A stretch of DNA of 25,425 nucleotides from a virus. This document shows, one piece after another, positions 1 to 5,962 of the stretch; the stretch's first letter is position 1, and each line of letters opens with the position of its first letter. The stretch lies in the IMG/VR virus record IMGVR_UViG_3300013307_000680, positions 1 through 25,425 of that record, one strand, 5' to 3'. A program made the translations under genes and the position numbers. The notes beneath the pieces are model-generated. The model was not told where the DNA came from and ran no database searches. It saw only the letters and a list, made by a program, of their open reading frames with translations.

Positions 1-1608
1 ATGCCGAAACTTGCTGCCCTGTATGCGCGTATCTCCAAGGCTGATGACAACGTTCCCAAGGTTGAGAACCAGCTAGCCGACCTAGAACGGCTTGCCGCAG
101 CTCGGGGACTGACCATCGTTGACCGATACGTTGACGACGGCCTGAGCGCTGCCAAGGCTGAGAACCGGCCGGACTTTGACCGGCTGTTAGCCGATCTCGC
201 CTCCGGGAAGTTCACTGTCATCCTGGCAACCGAAGAGGCACGTCTAGCCAGGAACGAGACTGAGAAGTTCGCTCTGATGTTTACCTGTTCGCAGGCAGGA
301 GCAACCTGGGAGACCTTGCGTGACGGCCATGTAGACCCTTCTACGGCTGCCGGTGCACTCATGGCGGGTATCCGTGGCTCTATCGACGCTTTCGAGTCCA
401 GACGGAGAGCTGAGCGTCAACGACAGGCCAACATTCACAAGCGGGAGAAGGGTCTTCCCGGTGCAGGCAAGAGACCCTTCGGTTTCAAGGAAGACAAGAT
501 CACTCCGGAACCTGATGAGGCTGACCTCATCAAGCGTGGAACTGAAATGGCTCTCTCCGGTGCCAGGAAGTTTGAAGTCCTAGAGCTGTTCAGGGAGTCA
601 GGCATCAAGACGGCACGCGGTGGGGAATGGCACGCTGCCAGCATGGTTGCCCTGCTCAGACGGTGGCGTAACGCGGGCTACGTCGAACACGACGATGAGC
701 CATACGGACCGGCTGTTTGGCCTCCGATCATTGCTGATGACCGGGAAAGGGCTTTGCAGATGGTCAGGGATGTCCGAACGATCTACAGCACTCCGAAGAT
801 GCCTGGACAGTGGCAGAAGCCGACTCATCTAGCTAGCGGCATTGCCAAGTGTGGCTTCTGCGATCGGCAGATGGTTTTCTCCGGTGGCACAAGGGTTCCT
901 GGTTACCGTTGCATAGCCCTGGTGACCGATGGCAAGGGCAACGGAGCTGGACACGCATCTATCCGAGCTTCAATCCTTGATGCTGTGATCGTTAAGGAGT
1001 TGTTGAAGCTCTATCTCTGGCAGCCTGAACAGCTCACAGACGACACAGGATCAGAAGCCGAGCTAGGACAGCTCCATAGCTCTCTCGGTGAGGTACAGAA
1101 GAAGCTAGAGCGCTTGCTTGACCTCTACACCGAAGGTGACCTAAGCCGAGCTGAGTACAACAAACGTGTTGCTCCCTTGAAAATCCAAGAGGAGGACATT
1201 CAGCAGGCCATAGCCGACTTTGCCAAGTCCAACGCTCATACGGCCATGCTGATTGAAGCTCAACAGACACTCATGCAGAATTGGGCAGAACGGGGGATCA
1301 CGGTTACCCCTGATCCACGCGGTACCAATGAACGTAGCCGGATGATTAGGCCACCAACCAAGCCCGGTGAAACGGTGAGCGCCAAAGATGCTCTAGGGAT
1401 CATCAGGGAATACCGGGAAGTTGGTGACCAGCTAAGGGAAGCTTTCGAAGCACTGTCTCTAACCGATCAAAGACGGCTTGTATCTGCTAGCTTGAACATC
1501 GTTGTTCAACCGGGCGGAAGAGGAGCAAAGAGAGTTCTTATCAGCTCTCGATTGAACTCAACGGAGGGGATTGAGGATGGCTCAGAAGATTCAAGTGACG
1601 ATGACTGA
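1..1608 (+). CDS. int: Large serine recombinase (phage integrase)
   Basis: This is a 535-residue large serine integrase for site-specific integration and possibly excision of the phage. The N-terminal resolvase domain starts with YARIS, placing the catalytic serine at residue 12 beside Arg10. The later EEARLAR segment corresponds to the family's conserved DRLxR region. A recombinase domain follows (about 150-260), then a zinc-ribbon-like region with CGFC and YRC, a long charged coiled-coil stretch (about 350-420) and a C-terminal tail. The fourth zinc ligand, normally Cys in a GCG motif, reads GAGH here, so the ribbon is incomplete or uses His. The first base of the window is the ATG, so the ribosome binding site, promoter and any adjacent attachment site lie outside. 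The 3' end overlaps the Lsr2 gene. Family assignment is secure; the target site is unknown. Confidence 0.95.
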   Translation: MPKLAALYARISKADDNVPKVENQLADLERLAAARGLTIVDRYVDDGLSAAKAENRPDFDRLLADLASGKFTVILATEEARLARNETEKFALMFTCSQAGATWETLRDGHVDPSTAAGALMAGIRGSIDAFESRRRAERQRQANIHKREKGLPGAGKRPFGFKEDKITPEPDEADLIKRGTEMALSGARKFEVLELFRESGIKTARGGEWHAASMVALLRRWRNAGYVEHDDEPYGPAVWPPIIADDRERALQMVRDVRTIYSTPKMPGQWQKPTHLASGIAKCGFCDRQMVFSGGTRVPGYRCIALVTDGKGNGAGHASIRASILDAVIVKELLKLYLWQPEQLTDDTGSEAELGQLHSSLGEVQKKLERLLDLYTEGDLSRAEYNKRVAPLKIQEEDIQQAIADFAKSNAHTAMLIEAQQTLMQNWAERGITVTPDPRGTNERSRMIRPPTKPGETVSAKDALGIIREYREVGDQLREAFEALSLTDQRRLVSASLNIVVQPGGRGAKRVLISSRLNSTEGIEDGSEDSSDDD

Positions 1609-1915
1609 CGACTTGGACGGTACTGCCAAGGATGTCAGGACGTTCAGTTTCGCTCTGGACGGGAAGGACTATGAGATAGACCTGAGCAAGCGCAACGGTG
1701 ACAAGTTCACCAGGAAGCTTGAACCATTCGTTGCGGCAGCTCGGAAGGTCAACCGGAACAGGGGACAGCAGAAGCCAGCTTCAAACGGTGCCGTCAAGCG
1801 GTCCAAGGATGAAATGAACCGGATACGCGAATGGGCCAGGCAGAAGGGTCACAAGGTCTCTGAGCGTGGCCGTATCGCTCAACCGATCCTAGATGCCTAT
1901 GACGCTTCACACTGA
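1577..1915 (+). CDS. lsr2: Lsr2-like nucleoid-associated protein
   Basis: This 112-residue protein matches the Lsr2 family, the actinobacterial H-NS analogue that bridges and silences AT-rich DNA. An N-terminal dimerisation half (MAQKIQVTMTDDLDG, then FALDGKDYEIDLS) is joined by a basic linker to a C-terminal DNA-binding half with the AT-hook-like RGR at residues 97-99. Length is normal for the family. I chose the ATG at 1577 because GGAGGGG lies just upstream and family members start with MAQ; an in-frame TTG six bases earlier is less likely. The gene overlaps the integrase by 32 bases, implying coupled expression. A phage copy could silence phage promoters in lysogeny, counter host Lsr2, or affect integration. 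The family call rests on motifs; the role is inferred. Confidence 0.92.
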   Translation: MAQKIQVTMTDDLDGTAKDVRTFSFALDGKDYEIDLSKRNGDKFTRKLEPFVAAARKVNRNRGQQKPASNGAVKRSKDEMNRIREWARQKGHKVSERGRIAQPILDAYDASH

Positions 1916-1932
1916 GGCACAGACCTTCTCAG

Positions 1933-1985
1933 AACGAAAGAGAACCAGGAAGCTTCTCACTCGGGAGTTTCCTGGTTCTTCGTTT
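1933..1985 (+). terminator. Terminator after int-lsr2
   Basis: A long inverted repeat (arms 1933-1951 and 1969-1985, containing AACCAGGAA / TTCCTGGTT, with a two-base bulge) begins 17 bases after the Lsr2 stop. The tail is T-rich on the plus strand. The A-rich left flank means it may also end leftward transcription from the small gene at 1999-2181. Confidence 0.75.
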
Positions 1986-1998
1986 GTATGGACATTCT

Positions 1999-2181
1999 CT
2001 AGCTAGGAGAGAGTGTCTCCTGTCCGCTGGTCAATCTCACTGCTAGAGCTGCGGCAGCTAGACATTCGTACCTCCGTTGTTCCCTCTTCGGAACTGATAT
2101 CCACTCTCTAGCCTGTGCAGGAGCGTCCTCAGCAGCCTGGATAGCTTGTGCCACTCGGGTTAGTAGGTTGGTCATTCTCAT
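1999..2181 (-). CDS. Small phage protein, unknown function
   Basis: This leftward ORF encodes 60 residues, MRMTNLLTRVAQAI..., with an amphipathic N-terminal helix and an Ala-rich C-terminal helix around the segment REQRRYECLAAAALAV. The W-x-P-x-R-x-Y-x-AA layout resembles small uncharacterised actinophage proteins, but I cannot name a family. A GAGAG stretch lies about five bases before the ATG at 2181; an internal ATG six bases further in is an alternative start. It is last in a possible leftward cluster with the two ORFs upstream (2214-2405 and 2442-2555). Coding is plausible from composition and position, not proven. Confidence 0.55.
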   Translation of the reverse strand: MRMTNLLTRVAQAIQAAEDAPAQAREWISVPKREQRRYECLAAAALAVRLTSGQETLSPS

Positions 2182-2213
2182 TCACTCTCTCGGTTCTTAC
2201 TGTTCTTCTGTAT

Positions 2214-2405
2214 TTAGGCACAATTGCCCTGAGAACCGTTATCCAACGGGCAAGCTATTTCAAGCTCACTGCGGTTCGACTTACCAGTTCTGAGAACACC
2301 CTTGAATGGCTTCCATTGGACCCTTGAATACACGCTTGGACCGATATTCCTAGCATCATCAGCACTGAGCCTAGCTATGGTGCCTCCTGAGATAGAGCCT
2401 TTCAT
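2214..2405 (-). CDS. Possible small leftward gene, unknown function
   Basis: This leftward ORF encodes 63 residues beginning MKGSISGGTIARLSADDARN. GGAG lies only two bases before the ATG, which is too close to be convincing. A perfect AGGAGG occurs inside the ORF but has no ordinary start codon after it. The ORF sits 32 bases upstream of the 60-residue gene at 1999-2181, in the same direction. No family is recognised. The opposite strand also has an ORF here, but it has no ribosome binding site and its product does not look protein-like. I include this with low confidence because the region is otherwise empty. Confidence 0.35.
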   Translation of the reverse strand: MKGSISGGTIARLSADDARNIGPSVYSRVQWKPFKGVLRTGKSNRSELEIACPLDNGSQGNCA

Positions 2406-2441
2406 TACTCCAAGTTTTCAACACCTTAGAGCTACCAGCGG

Positions 2442-2555
2442 TTATCTCAGCAAACCATCTTGCGTGTATTCAGTTATCTCCCAATCCCTCAGCGCACGAA
2501 AGTACACCGTTTCTATGGCTACCAGGAGGTTGAATCTCTGGCAGTTGCACTCCAC
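2442..2555 (-). CDS. Possible 37-residue leftward peptide
   Basis: This is a GTG-initiated leftward ORF encoding a peptide starting MECNCQRFNLLVAIETVYF. It has an ordinary-looking amphipathic composition and a CxC pair. A TAG stop directly precedes the GTG, so no longer version exists. No clear Shine-Dalgarno sequence is visible. It would be the first gene after the attenuator-like structure at 2571-2623. Function unknown; it may be non-coding. Confidence 0.25.
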   Translation of the reverse strand: MECNCQRFNLLVAIETVYFRALRDWEITEYTQDGLLR

Positions 2556-2570
2556 CTAGAAAGCAACAAA

Positions 2571-2623
2571 CCCGCCCTCTAAAGGAGCCACTACACATCC
2601 TTTAGAGAACGGGTCTGTAGTGG
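2571..2623 (-). terminator. Attenuator-like interleaved inverted repeats
   Basis: Two inverted repeats are interleaved. Pair A is 2577-2586 with 2598-2607 (CTCTAAAGGA / TCCTTTAGAG, perfect 10 bp, extendable to 16 bp with two mismatches). Pair B is 2588-2595 with 2616-2623 (CCACTACA / TGTAGTGG, perfect 8 bp). Read leftward, hairpin A is followed by TTTGTTGCTTTCT, as in an intrinsic terminator. Hairpin B would form first and place one arm of A in its loop, which is the geometry of an antiterminator followed by a terminator. It sits immediately before the leftward ORFs. An attachment site or pseudoknot are alternatives. Confidence 0.5.
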
Positions 2624-2732
2624 GGAACCTCTATCTCTTAACTACGAATACAATAATACGGCAATTCACCTTCAATAGGAAGTGACCTCCGTCACACTGA
2701 GCATTATGAACCATCAATTCAAATGATTACCT

Positions 2733-2760
2733 ATCAATTTTGTGAATTGATCCAATTCAC
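2733..2760. promoter_or_regulatory. Overlapping palindromic operators at the sigma promoter
   Basis: Two perfect inverted repeats overlap. ATCAATT (2733-2739) pairs with AATTGAT (2745-2751) across five bases. GTGAATTG (2742-2749) pairs with CAATTCAC (2753-2760) across three bases. They cover the -35 hexamer and fill the spacer of the promoter at 2740-2767, so a bound dimer would block RNA polymerase. Further half-sites occur at 2662-2669 (CAATTCAC) and 2713-2720 (ATCAATTC). This fits a repressor-controlled lytic switch, but the repressor is not identified. Confidence 0.6.
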
Positions 2761-2767
2761 GTATAAT
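2740..2767 (+). promoter_or_regulatory. SigA-type promoter of the ECF sigma gene
   Basis: The -35 is TTGTGA (2740-2745) and the -10 is a perfect TATAAT (2762-2767), separated by 16 bp. It lies about 70 bp before the sigma start codon in AT-rich DNA. It is a host housekeeping-type promoter, unlike the GGAAT/GTT promoters proposed for the phage sigma factor, so the sigma gene can be transcribed before its own product exists. Confidence 0.7.
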
Positions 2768-2791
2768 TAATGTTACAACAGCTCTACTGAT

Positions 2792-2835
2792 TGTCTTACC
2801 GAAGCACTAGGCGTTACGCCAGAATAGGTAAGACA
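2792..2835 (+). promoter_or_regulatory. Structured 5' leader of sigma mRNA
   Basis: A perfect 9-bp stem joins TGTCTTACC (2792-2800) to GGTAAGACA (2827-2835). It encloses a second small hairpin, GGCG-TTA-CGCC (2810-2820). The 3' arm ends four bases before the sigma ATG and contains the only purine-rich stretch (AGGTAAG) that could serve as ribosome binding site. Folding would therefore hide the translation start. The structure is seen in the sequence; a regulatory function is inferred. Confidence 0.5.
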
Positions 2836-2839
2836 CTGC

Positions 2840-3370
2840 ATGGACACACAAGGGGTATTCGCTACTGAAATAGTACCTCACGAAAAAGCCCTCTTAGCAC
2901 AGGCATTAAGACTCACCAAAGACAAGTACAAAGCCGAAGACCTCTGCCAAGAAACGCTTCTGAAAGCCTGGATAGGCATTGACTCCTACACTCCCGGCAC
3001 CAATGCGCTGAACTGGCTTCATCGGATCATGCAGAACCGGCATGTTGATATGTACCGGTCACAACAAACGAAGCCGGATGAGGTTTATTCCTTTGAGGAC
3101 TTCAATGAAGCCCTGGACGCGGTTGAGTCCGCTGAGACCTCTCACTTTGATGACCATATCAATCCGATCCTCTTGCAAGCCCTGGACCAGCTCCCTGAGA
3201 ACTTCCGTGAAGCGTTCTGGCTTCACAAGGTGGAAGACCTAAGCGTCAATCAGGTTTCTGAGCTGTTGGGCATCCCTCGAAACACTGTCCTGACCCGTAT
3301 TCACCGGGCCAAGTTGAAGCTCCAAGAATTGTTGATCGGATATGAAAGTGAGGTTGCAGAAGATGTCTAG
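2840..3370 (+). CDS. Phage ECF sigma factor, SigR/SigH-like
   Basis: This 176-residue sigma-70 family protein has only regions 2 and 4, as in ECF sigma factors. Region 2 spans about 12-75, with the core-binding segment EDLCQETLLKAW (33-44) and the -10 recognition segment GTNALNWLHRIMQNRHVDMY (53-72). The GTN-x3-WL-x-RI-x2-N-x5-YR arrangement and following KP are typical of actinobacterial SigR/SigH. Region 4 spans about 112-165, with a helix-turn-helix (LSVNQVSELLGIPRNTVLTRIHRAK). There is no extra C-terminal domain. Candidate promoters with the SigR/SigH pattern recur across the window in front of lysis and structural operons, so I infer it is the late-gene sigma factor. It is transcribed from a host-type promoter under palindromic operators and overlaps the next gene by eight bases. 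Confidence 0.9.
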   Translation: MDTQGVFATEIVPHEKALLAQALRLTKDKYKAEDLCQETLLKAWIGIDSYTPGTNALNWLHRIMQNRHVDMYRSQQTKPDEVYSFEDFNEALDAVESAETSHFDDHINPILLQALDQLPENFREAFWLHKVEDLSVNQVSELLGIPRNTVLTRIHRAKLKLQELLIGYESEVAEDV

Positions 3371-3545
3371 GCACATCAAAGGTAGATGTTCTGATTGCGG
3401 CCACACCTTTTATTTCCATAATTGGGGTATCTGTGGTGTTTACGATTGCCGGGTCTGGCTTAAGTACGCGGATAGCCGATGTCCAGCTATGAGTTTTCAG
3501 GATGAGGCCACATCGGAAGACCTTGGAATCCTGCTAGAGAAGTGA
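3363..3545 (+). CDS. Small Cys-rich zinc-ribbon-like protein, candidate sigma partner
   Basis: This 60-residue protein starts MSRHIKGRCSDCGHTFYFHN and carries a CxxC pair followed by CGVYDC, a further Cys and several His/Trp residues. That suggests one small zinc-binding fold. The ATG at 3363 overlaps the sigma stop by eight bases, so the two genes are translationally coupled. Zinc anti-sigma factors that partner SigR/SigH (RsrA/RshA) use H-x3-C-x2-C. Here the spacing is H-x4-C-x2-C and the helical anti-sigma domain is not evident. It could be an anti-sigma or co-regulator, or simply a zinc-ribbon protein. Function is therefore open. Confidence 0.75.
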   Translation: MSRHIKGRCSDCGHTFYFHNWGICGVYDCRVWLKYADSRCPAMSFQDEATSEDLGILLEK

Positions 3546-3551
3546 GCCGTT
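3525..3551 (+). promoter_or_regulatory. Putative phage-sigma promoter P1 (lysis block)
   Basis: GGAATC begins at 3525 and CGTTGGAA contains GTT at 3549-3551, with 19 bp between GGAAT and GTT. It lies in the end of the Cys-rich gene and would start RNA near 3557-3560, upstream of the lysis-block genes. Spacing and the extended -10 match the other five copies in the window. Confidence 0.65.
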
Positions 3552-3595
3552 GGAACATGAAGCAAGCAATTGAAAATAAGATCGAAGGTCACCCA

Positions 3596-3826
3596 ATGGC
3601 GTCCGCAGGATTGGAAAAGAATCGAGTCAATCTCCTGTTGGATGAGCTGGCACGACTCCATACCGAACTACGTCTTGCCCGTATTCGCATTGAGTTCCTT
3701 GAGAATCAGTATGAACTAAAGGCCGACAGTTCTAGCTATGAGACCTTGGACGCGATGATATTAGGGCTAGGAACTGGGGATGCTACACATTCTAATAGCG
3801 GCCGGGGGATCGGGAACATTCCTTGA
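3596..3826 (+). CDS. Small coiled-coil protein, unknown function
   Basis: From the ATG at 3596 this encodes 76 residues beginning MASAGLEKNRVNLLLDELAR. A predicted long charged helix (about 5-45) is followed by a polar tail. I chose this start because GAAGG lies eight bases upstream and the putative P1 promoter would begin its RNA close to 3557. Longer starts at ATG 3557 or GTG 3542, the latter overlapping the previous stop by four bases, remain possible on read-through mRNA from the sigma gene. No family is recognised. The next membrane protein gene overlaps its 3' end by 47 bases, so it belongs to the same operon. Confidence 0.65.
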   Translation: MASAGLEKNRVNLLLDELARLHTELRLARIRIEFLENQYELKADSSSYETLDAMILGLGTGDATHSNSGRGIGNIP

Positions 3827-4112
3827 TAATCTTGGAGGCATTCTCTCTGGCGTGTCTTCATTGTTGGCCGTATTCGGTGCAGCAATTGGCTTCTTATTAA
3901 GGTATCTTAGAAATAGAAAACGTGAACGAGCACGTATTGAAACTGCCGCTCGTGTCTCCTCAGAAGAGACAAGAAAGACTCTGGAAGCTCGGTTAGAGAA
4001 GGCTCATTCCGAACAGCTCGCCAGCAAAGACAAAGAGATAGCCGATTTGAAGGAACAGAACAAGATGTTGCTGGATAGGCTTATCGGGGACGGAAAATTA
4101 CGCGATGACTAG
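3780..4112 (+). CDS. Single-TM coiled-coil membrane protein, possible holin
   Basis: This 110-residue protein has a hydrophobic, Gly-rich N-terminal segment (about 22-41, GVSSLLAVFGAAIGFLL), then a strongly basic stop-transfer stretch (RYLRNRKRER), then a long charged coiled coil (about 52-105). AGGA lies seven bases before the ATG. It overlaps the preceding gene by 47 bases and the following gene by eight. Small membrane proteins with charged tails next to an endolysin are commonly holins or their regulators, and the leftward endolysin lies 1 kb downstream. That role is inferred from topology and context; no holin family signature is certain. Confidence 0.75.
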   Translation: MLHILIAAGGSGTFLDNLGGILSGVSSLLAVFGAAIGFLLRYLRNRKRERARIETAARVSSEETRKTLEARLEKAHSEQLASKDKEIADLKEQNKMLLDRLIGDGKLRDD

Positions 4113-4500
4113 AGAAGAAGAGCTAGAGATAGATCAGGTTGTCTCTAAAGCGGTGGAAACGGCTTATAAAGAGTATCCGCCATTATTGCTGACACCTTTG
4201 GTGAAGATTCTTATTGCGCTGTTCGCGGTCCTACTCTTGGTGACATCCGGTGATTCCACTTACAACACGGTTCATCTGGCGAGTATCCAGAAATGCCAAG
4301 CCACCAACACAGCAAATCAGCGAACAGTTGCACAGCAGGATAGAGCGGTTGTAGATCAGCTAGAGAATACGAAGTCTCAGCTCATAGCTAAGCGTGTGCC
4401 GGTTACTGATCCTCAGTGGAAAGCGGCAATCGACAAATACAACCGAGACCGGGCAGCGAACGACAAACAACGGCTTGCAATAAGCAAGAAATGCAGTTGA
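4105..4500 (+). CDS. Single-TM membrane protein, unknown function
   Basis: This 131-residue protein has a short acidic N-terminus, one strong transmembrane helix (about 28-47, LLTPLVKILIALFAVLLLV) and an 80-residue polar domain predicted outside the membrane, rich in Gln, Asn and Lys, with two Cys (one at the extreme C-terminus) that could form a disulphide. It overlaps the previous membrane gene by eight bases (ATGACTAG), indicating translational coupling. Together with its neighbours it forms a membrane-protein block facing the endolysin. It could be a second holin-type or envelope-disrupting protein; no family is recognised. Confidence 0.75.
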   Translation: MTREEELEIDQVVSKAVETAYKEYPPLLLTPLVKILIALFAVLLLVTSGDSTYNTVHLASIQKCQATNTANQRTVAQQDRAVVDQLENTKSQLIAKRVPVTDPQWKAAIDKYNRDRAANDKQRLAISKKCS

Positions 4501-4506
4501 TAGCTA

Positions 4507-4968
4507 GTGAGGTTATTCAAGACCGCAGATGACAGATATGTTGGCCTGGTTGCTGCCGTAGCTTCAATCATCATGGCCGTGATCCTCATTGTTGCTCTAT
4601 CGACTCCTAGCGACTCGGGTAGGACGCCATACCGAGCACCTAGCAAGGTGACTGTCTCAGCCTCTCCCACCAGGGCTAGCAAGTCTCCTGGTCCTATGCG
4701 TGACAGCTCGCCTGTAAGCCGTCCGTCCAGCTCCCCGGCACTCACGGCCGGACAACCGTTCCCGGTGTCTCAGAATGGCTCTCAGGCCGCTTCACAGGCA
4801 GTTTCGAGCCAAGCTCCTAGAGCTGTTTCACCGTCGATGCTTCCCTTTCCGGTTCCATCACTTCCGATCCCATTGCCGAGCTACACGGCACCATCGTTGT
4901 CACTTGACGTTTTCCCACTGCCGACTATCGGATTGCGGTTGCCTCTGCCATTGCCGAGCAAGTCATAA
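4507..4968 (+). CDS. Membrane-anchored Ser/Pro-rich protein
   Basis: This 153-residue protein begins at a GTG six bases after the previous stop. It has one N-terminal transmembrane helix (about 13-31) followed by about 120 residues dominated by Ser, Pro, Ala and Leu, ending in Pro-Leu repeats (such as PLPLPS). The low-complexity segment would lie outside the membrane and could span the thick cell wall. No enzymatic motif is present. Context in the lysis block suggests an envelope role, for example linking membrane damage to wall attack, or superinfection control; neither is shown by sequence. The start is uncertain because no ATG fits. Confidence 0.65.
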   Translation: MRLFKTADDRYVGLVAAVASIIMAVILIVALSTPSDSGRTPYRAPSKVTVSASPTRASKSPGPMRDSSPVSRPSSSPALTAGQPFPVSQNGSQAASQAVSSQAPRAVSPSMLPFPVPSLPIPLPSYTAPSLSLDVFPLPTIGLRLPLPLPSKS

Positions 4969-4988
4969 GCCAGCCAGGGGAAAACAAG

Positions 4989-5022
4989 AAAGCCCGTTCC
5001 TAAACAGTCAGGAGCGGGCTTT
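4989..5022. terminator. Bidirectional terminator between convergent lysis genes
   Basis: AAAGCCCGTTCCT (4989-5001) pairs with AGGAGCGGGCTTT (5010-5022), with one G-T wobble and an eight-base loop. A and T runs flank it on both sides, giving a U-rich tail in both directions. It ends the rightward membrane-protein operon and the leftward endolysin transcript. Confidence 0.9.
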
Positions 5023-5036
5023 ACTTGTGCCGTGTG

Positions 5037-5918
5037 TTAGTTGGTCACACCGGCAATCTTGGACTTCATAATGCCGTACCGAGCTGGACTCATGGTGATT
5101 ACCTCACTGGACTTGCATAGCGGCATACCTAGAAGAACCTTGATGTCATCCGCAGTGATCGGATTGTCTCCGTAGTTCAACGGCTGCCATAGGCCAGGAG
5201 CAACTAGCGCGATGGCGTTACTTTGGTTGTTCTGAACGATTATGTACATTCCTTCTTCATCTCCGGTTGGAATATCTGGCTGTGGCTTAGGTGGCTTGGT
5301 TGGTTCTGGCTGAGGGTCACTAGGAACCGGCAGACCTAATAGGGCAGCAAATTGGTTAGCCGTCATTTCGGCACGGTTGATATCCGATGGTCCGAACGGT
5401 GGCGTATTCGCGTTGTCCGCGTACTGGTGGCCGATCATTCCGGCAATACCAGTTGGCACACCCGAATAGTTGGCAACGATTACCTGAGCGTCACCACGGT
5501 TAGGCCAAAGGTTGGCTAGGTCGGATCGGTTGCCGTATCCGATGACACGCTTACGGTTGCCACCAAGCCAGGAAATGACAGCTTCACGAGCTGCATTGAT
5601 CCCTGCACTCTGATTACCGGTGATCCGGCCGGACCAGTTCTCAACATCAATCATCACGGCCATATGTGGATCAGGAGTGCCGACCATTGATTTGAGAGTG
5701 TCAACGGTGGCTTGCCAGTTCGGTTCCCAGACGAAATAGACGATGAAGCCTGTCAGCTTGCCCTTTTGAACGGCTGCCTTGGACCAAGCGAGGTTGGCAG
5801 CACAGTTCCTATCCCTGTACGTGCCGTCATTGGCTCGAAAGGCTAGGAATGGATACGGGTATCTGTCGTCAACAACACTCTGGAAGTGCGAGACATCAGA
5901 CCAAAGTAATTCTGGCAT
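5037..5918 (-). CDS. Endolysin, GH25-like muramidase
   Basis: This leftward gene encodes a 293-residue lysin. The N-terminal catalytic domain (about 1-200) has GH25 hallmarks: WSDVSHFQ at the start, FRANDGTYRD, the acid pair in IDVENW (Asp91 and Glu93) and a closing QYAD ... DINR segment. It would cleave peptidoglycan glycan strands. A Pro-rich linker (about 200-223) leads to a 70-residue C-terminal domain (starting MYIIVQNN) of a type seen in actinophage lysins and presumably wall-binding. I chose the ATG at 5918 because GH25 domains start close to the DVS motif. A sigma-type promoter also lies just before it, inside any longer version starting at GTG 5966. No signal peptide is seen, so export needs a holin. 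Confidence 0.9.
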   Translation of the reverse strand: MPELLWSDVSHFQSVVDDRYPYPFLAFRANDGTYRDRNCAANLAWSKAAVQKGKLTGFIVYFVWEPNWQATVDTLKSMVGTPDPHMAVMIDVENWSGRITGNQSAGINAAREAVISWLGGNRKRVIGYGNRSDLANLWPNRGDAQVIVANYSGVPTGIAGMIGHQYADNANTPPFGPSDINRAEMTANQFAALLGLPVPSDPQPEPTKPPKPQPDIPTGDEEGMYIIVQNNQSNAIALVAPGLWQPLNYGDNPITADDIKVLLGMPLCKSSEVITMSPARYGIMKSKIAGVTN

Positions 5919-5927
5919 GACCGTTTC

Positions 5928-5954
5928 AACGGGTAATACATCACACCAGATTGC
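5928..5954 (-). promoter_or_regulatory. Putative phage-sigma promoter P2 (endolysin)
   Basis: On the minus strand GCAATCT (5954-5948) is followed after 16 bases by CGTTGAAA, giving 19 bp between GCAAT and GTT (5930-5928). It differs from the other copies by one base in the -35 (GCAAT for GGAAT). GTT ends nine bases before the endolysin ATG, so the mRNA would have almost no leader. Confidence 0.55.
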
Positions 5955-5962
5955 AGAAATTG

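Noticed and set aside
2302-2559. Rightward ORF of 85 codons opposite the small leftward ORFs
   Set aside because: No ribosome binding site, poor protein-like composition, and it runs against the leftward genes into the attenuator-like repeats.
2672-2704. Leftward 10-residue ORF upstream of the attenuator-like repeats, as a leader peptide
   Set aside because: No ribosome binding site and no run of one regulatory amino acid; too short to support.
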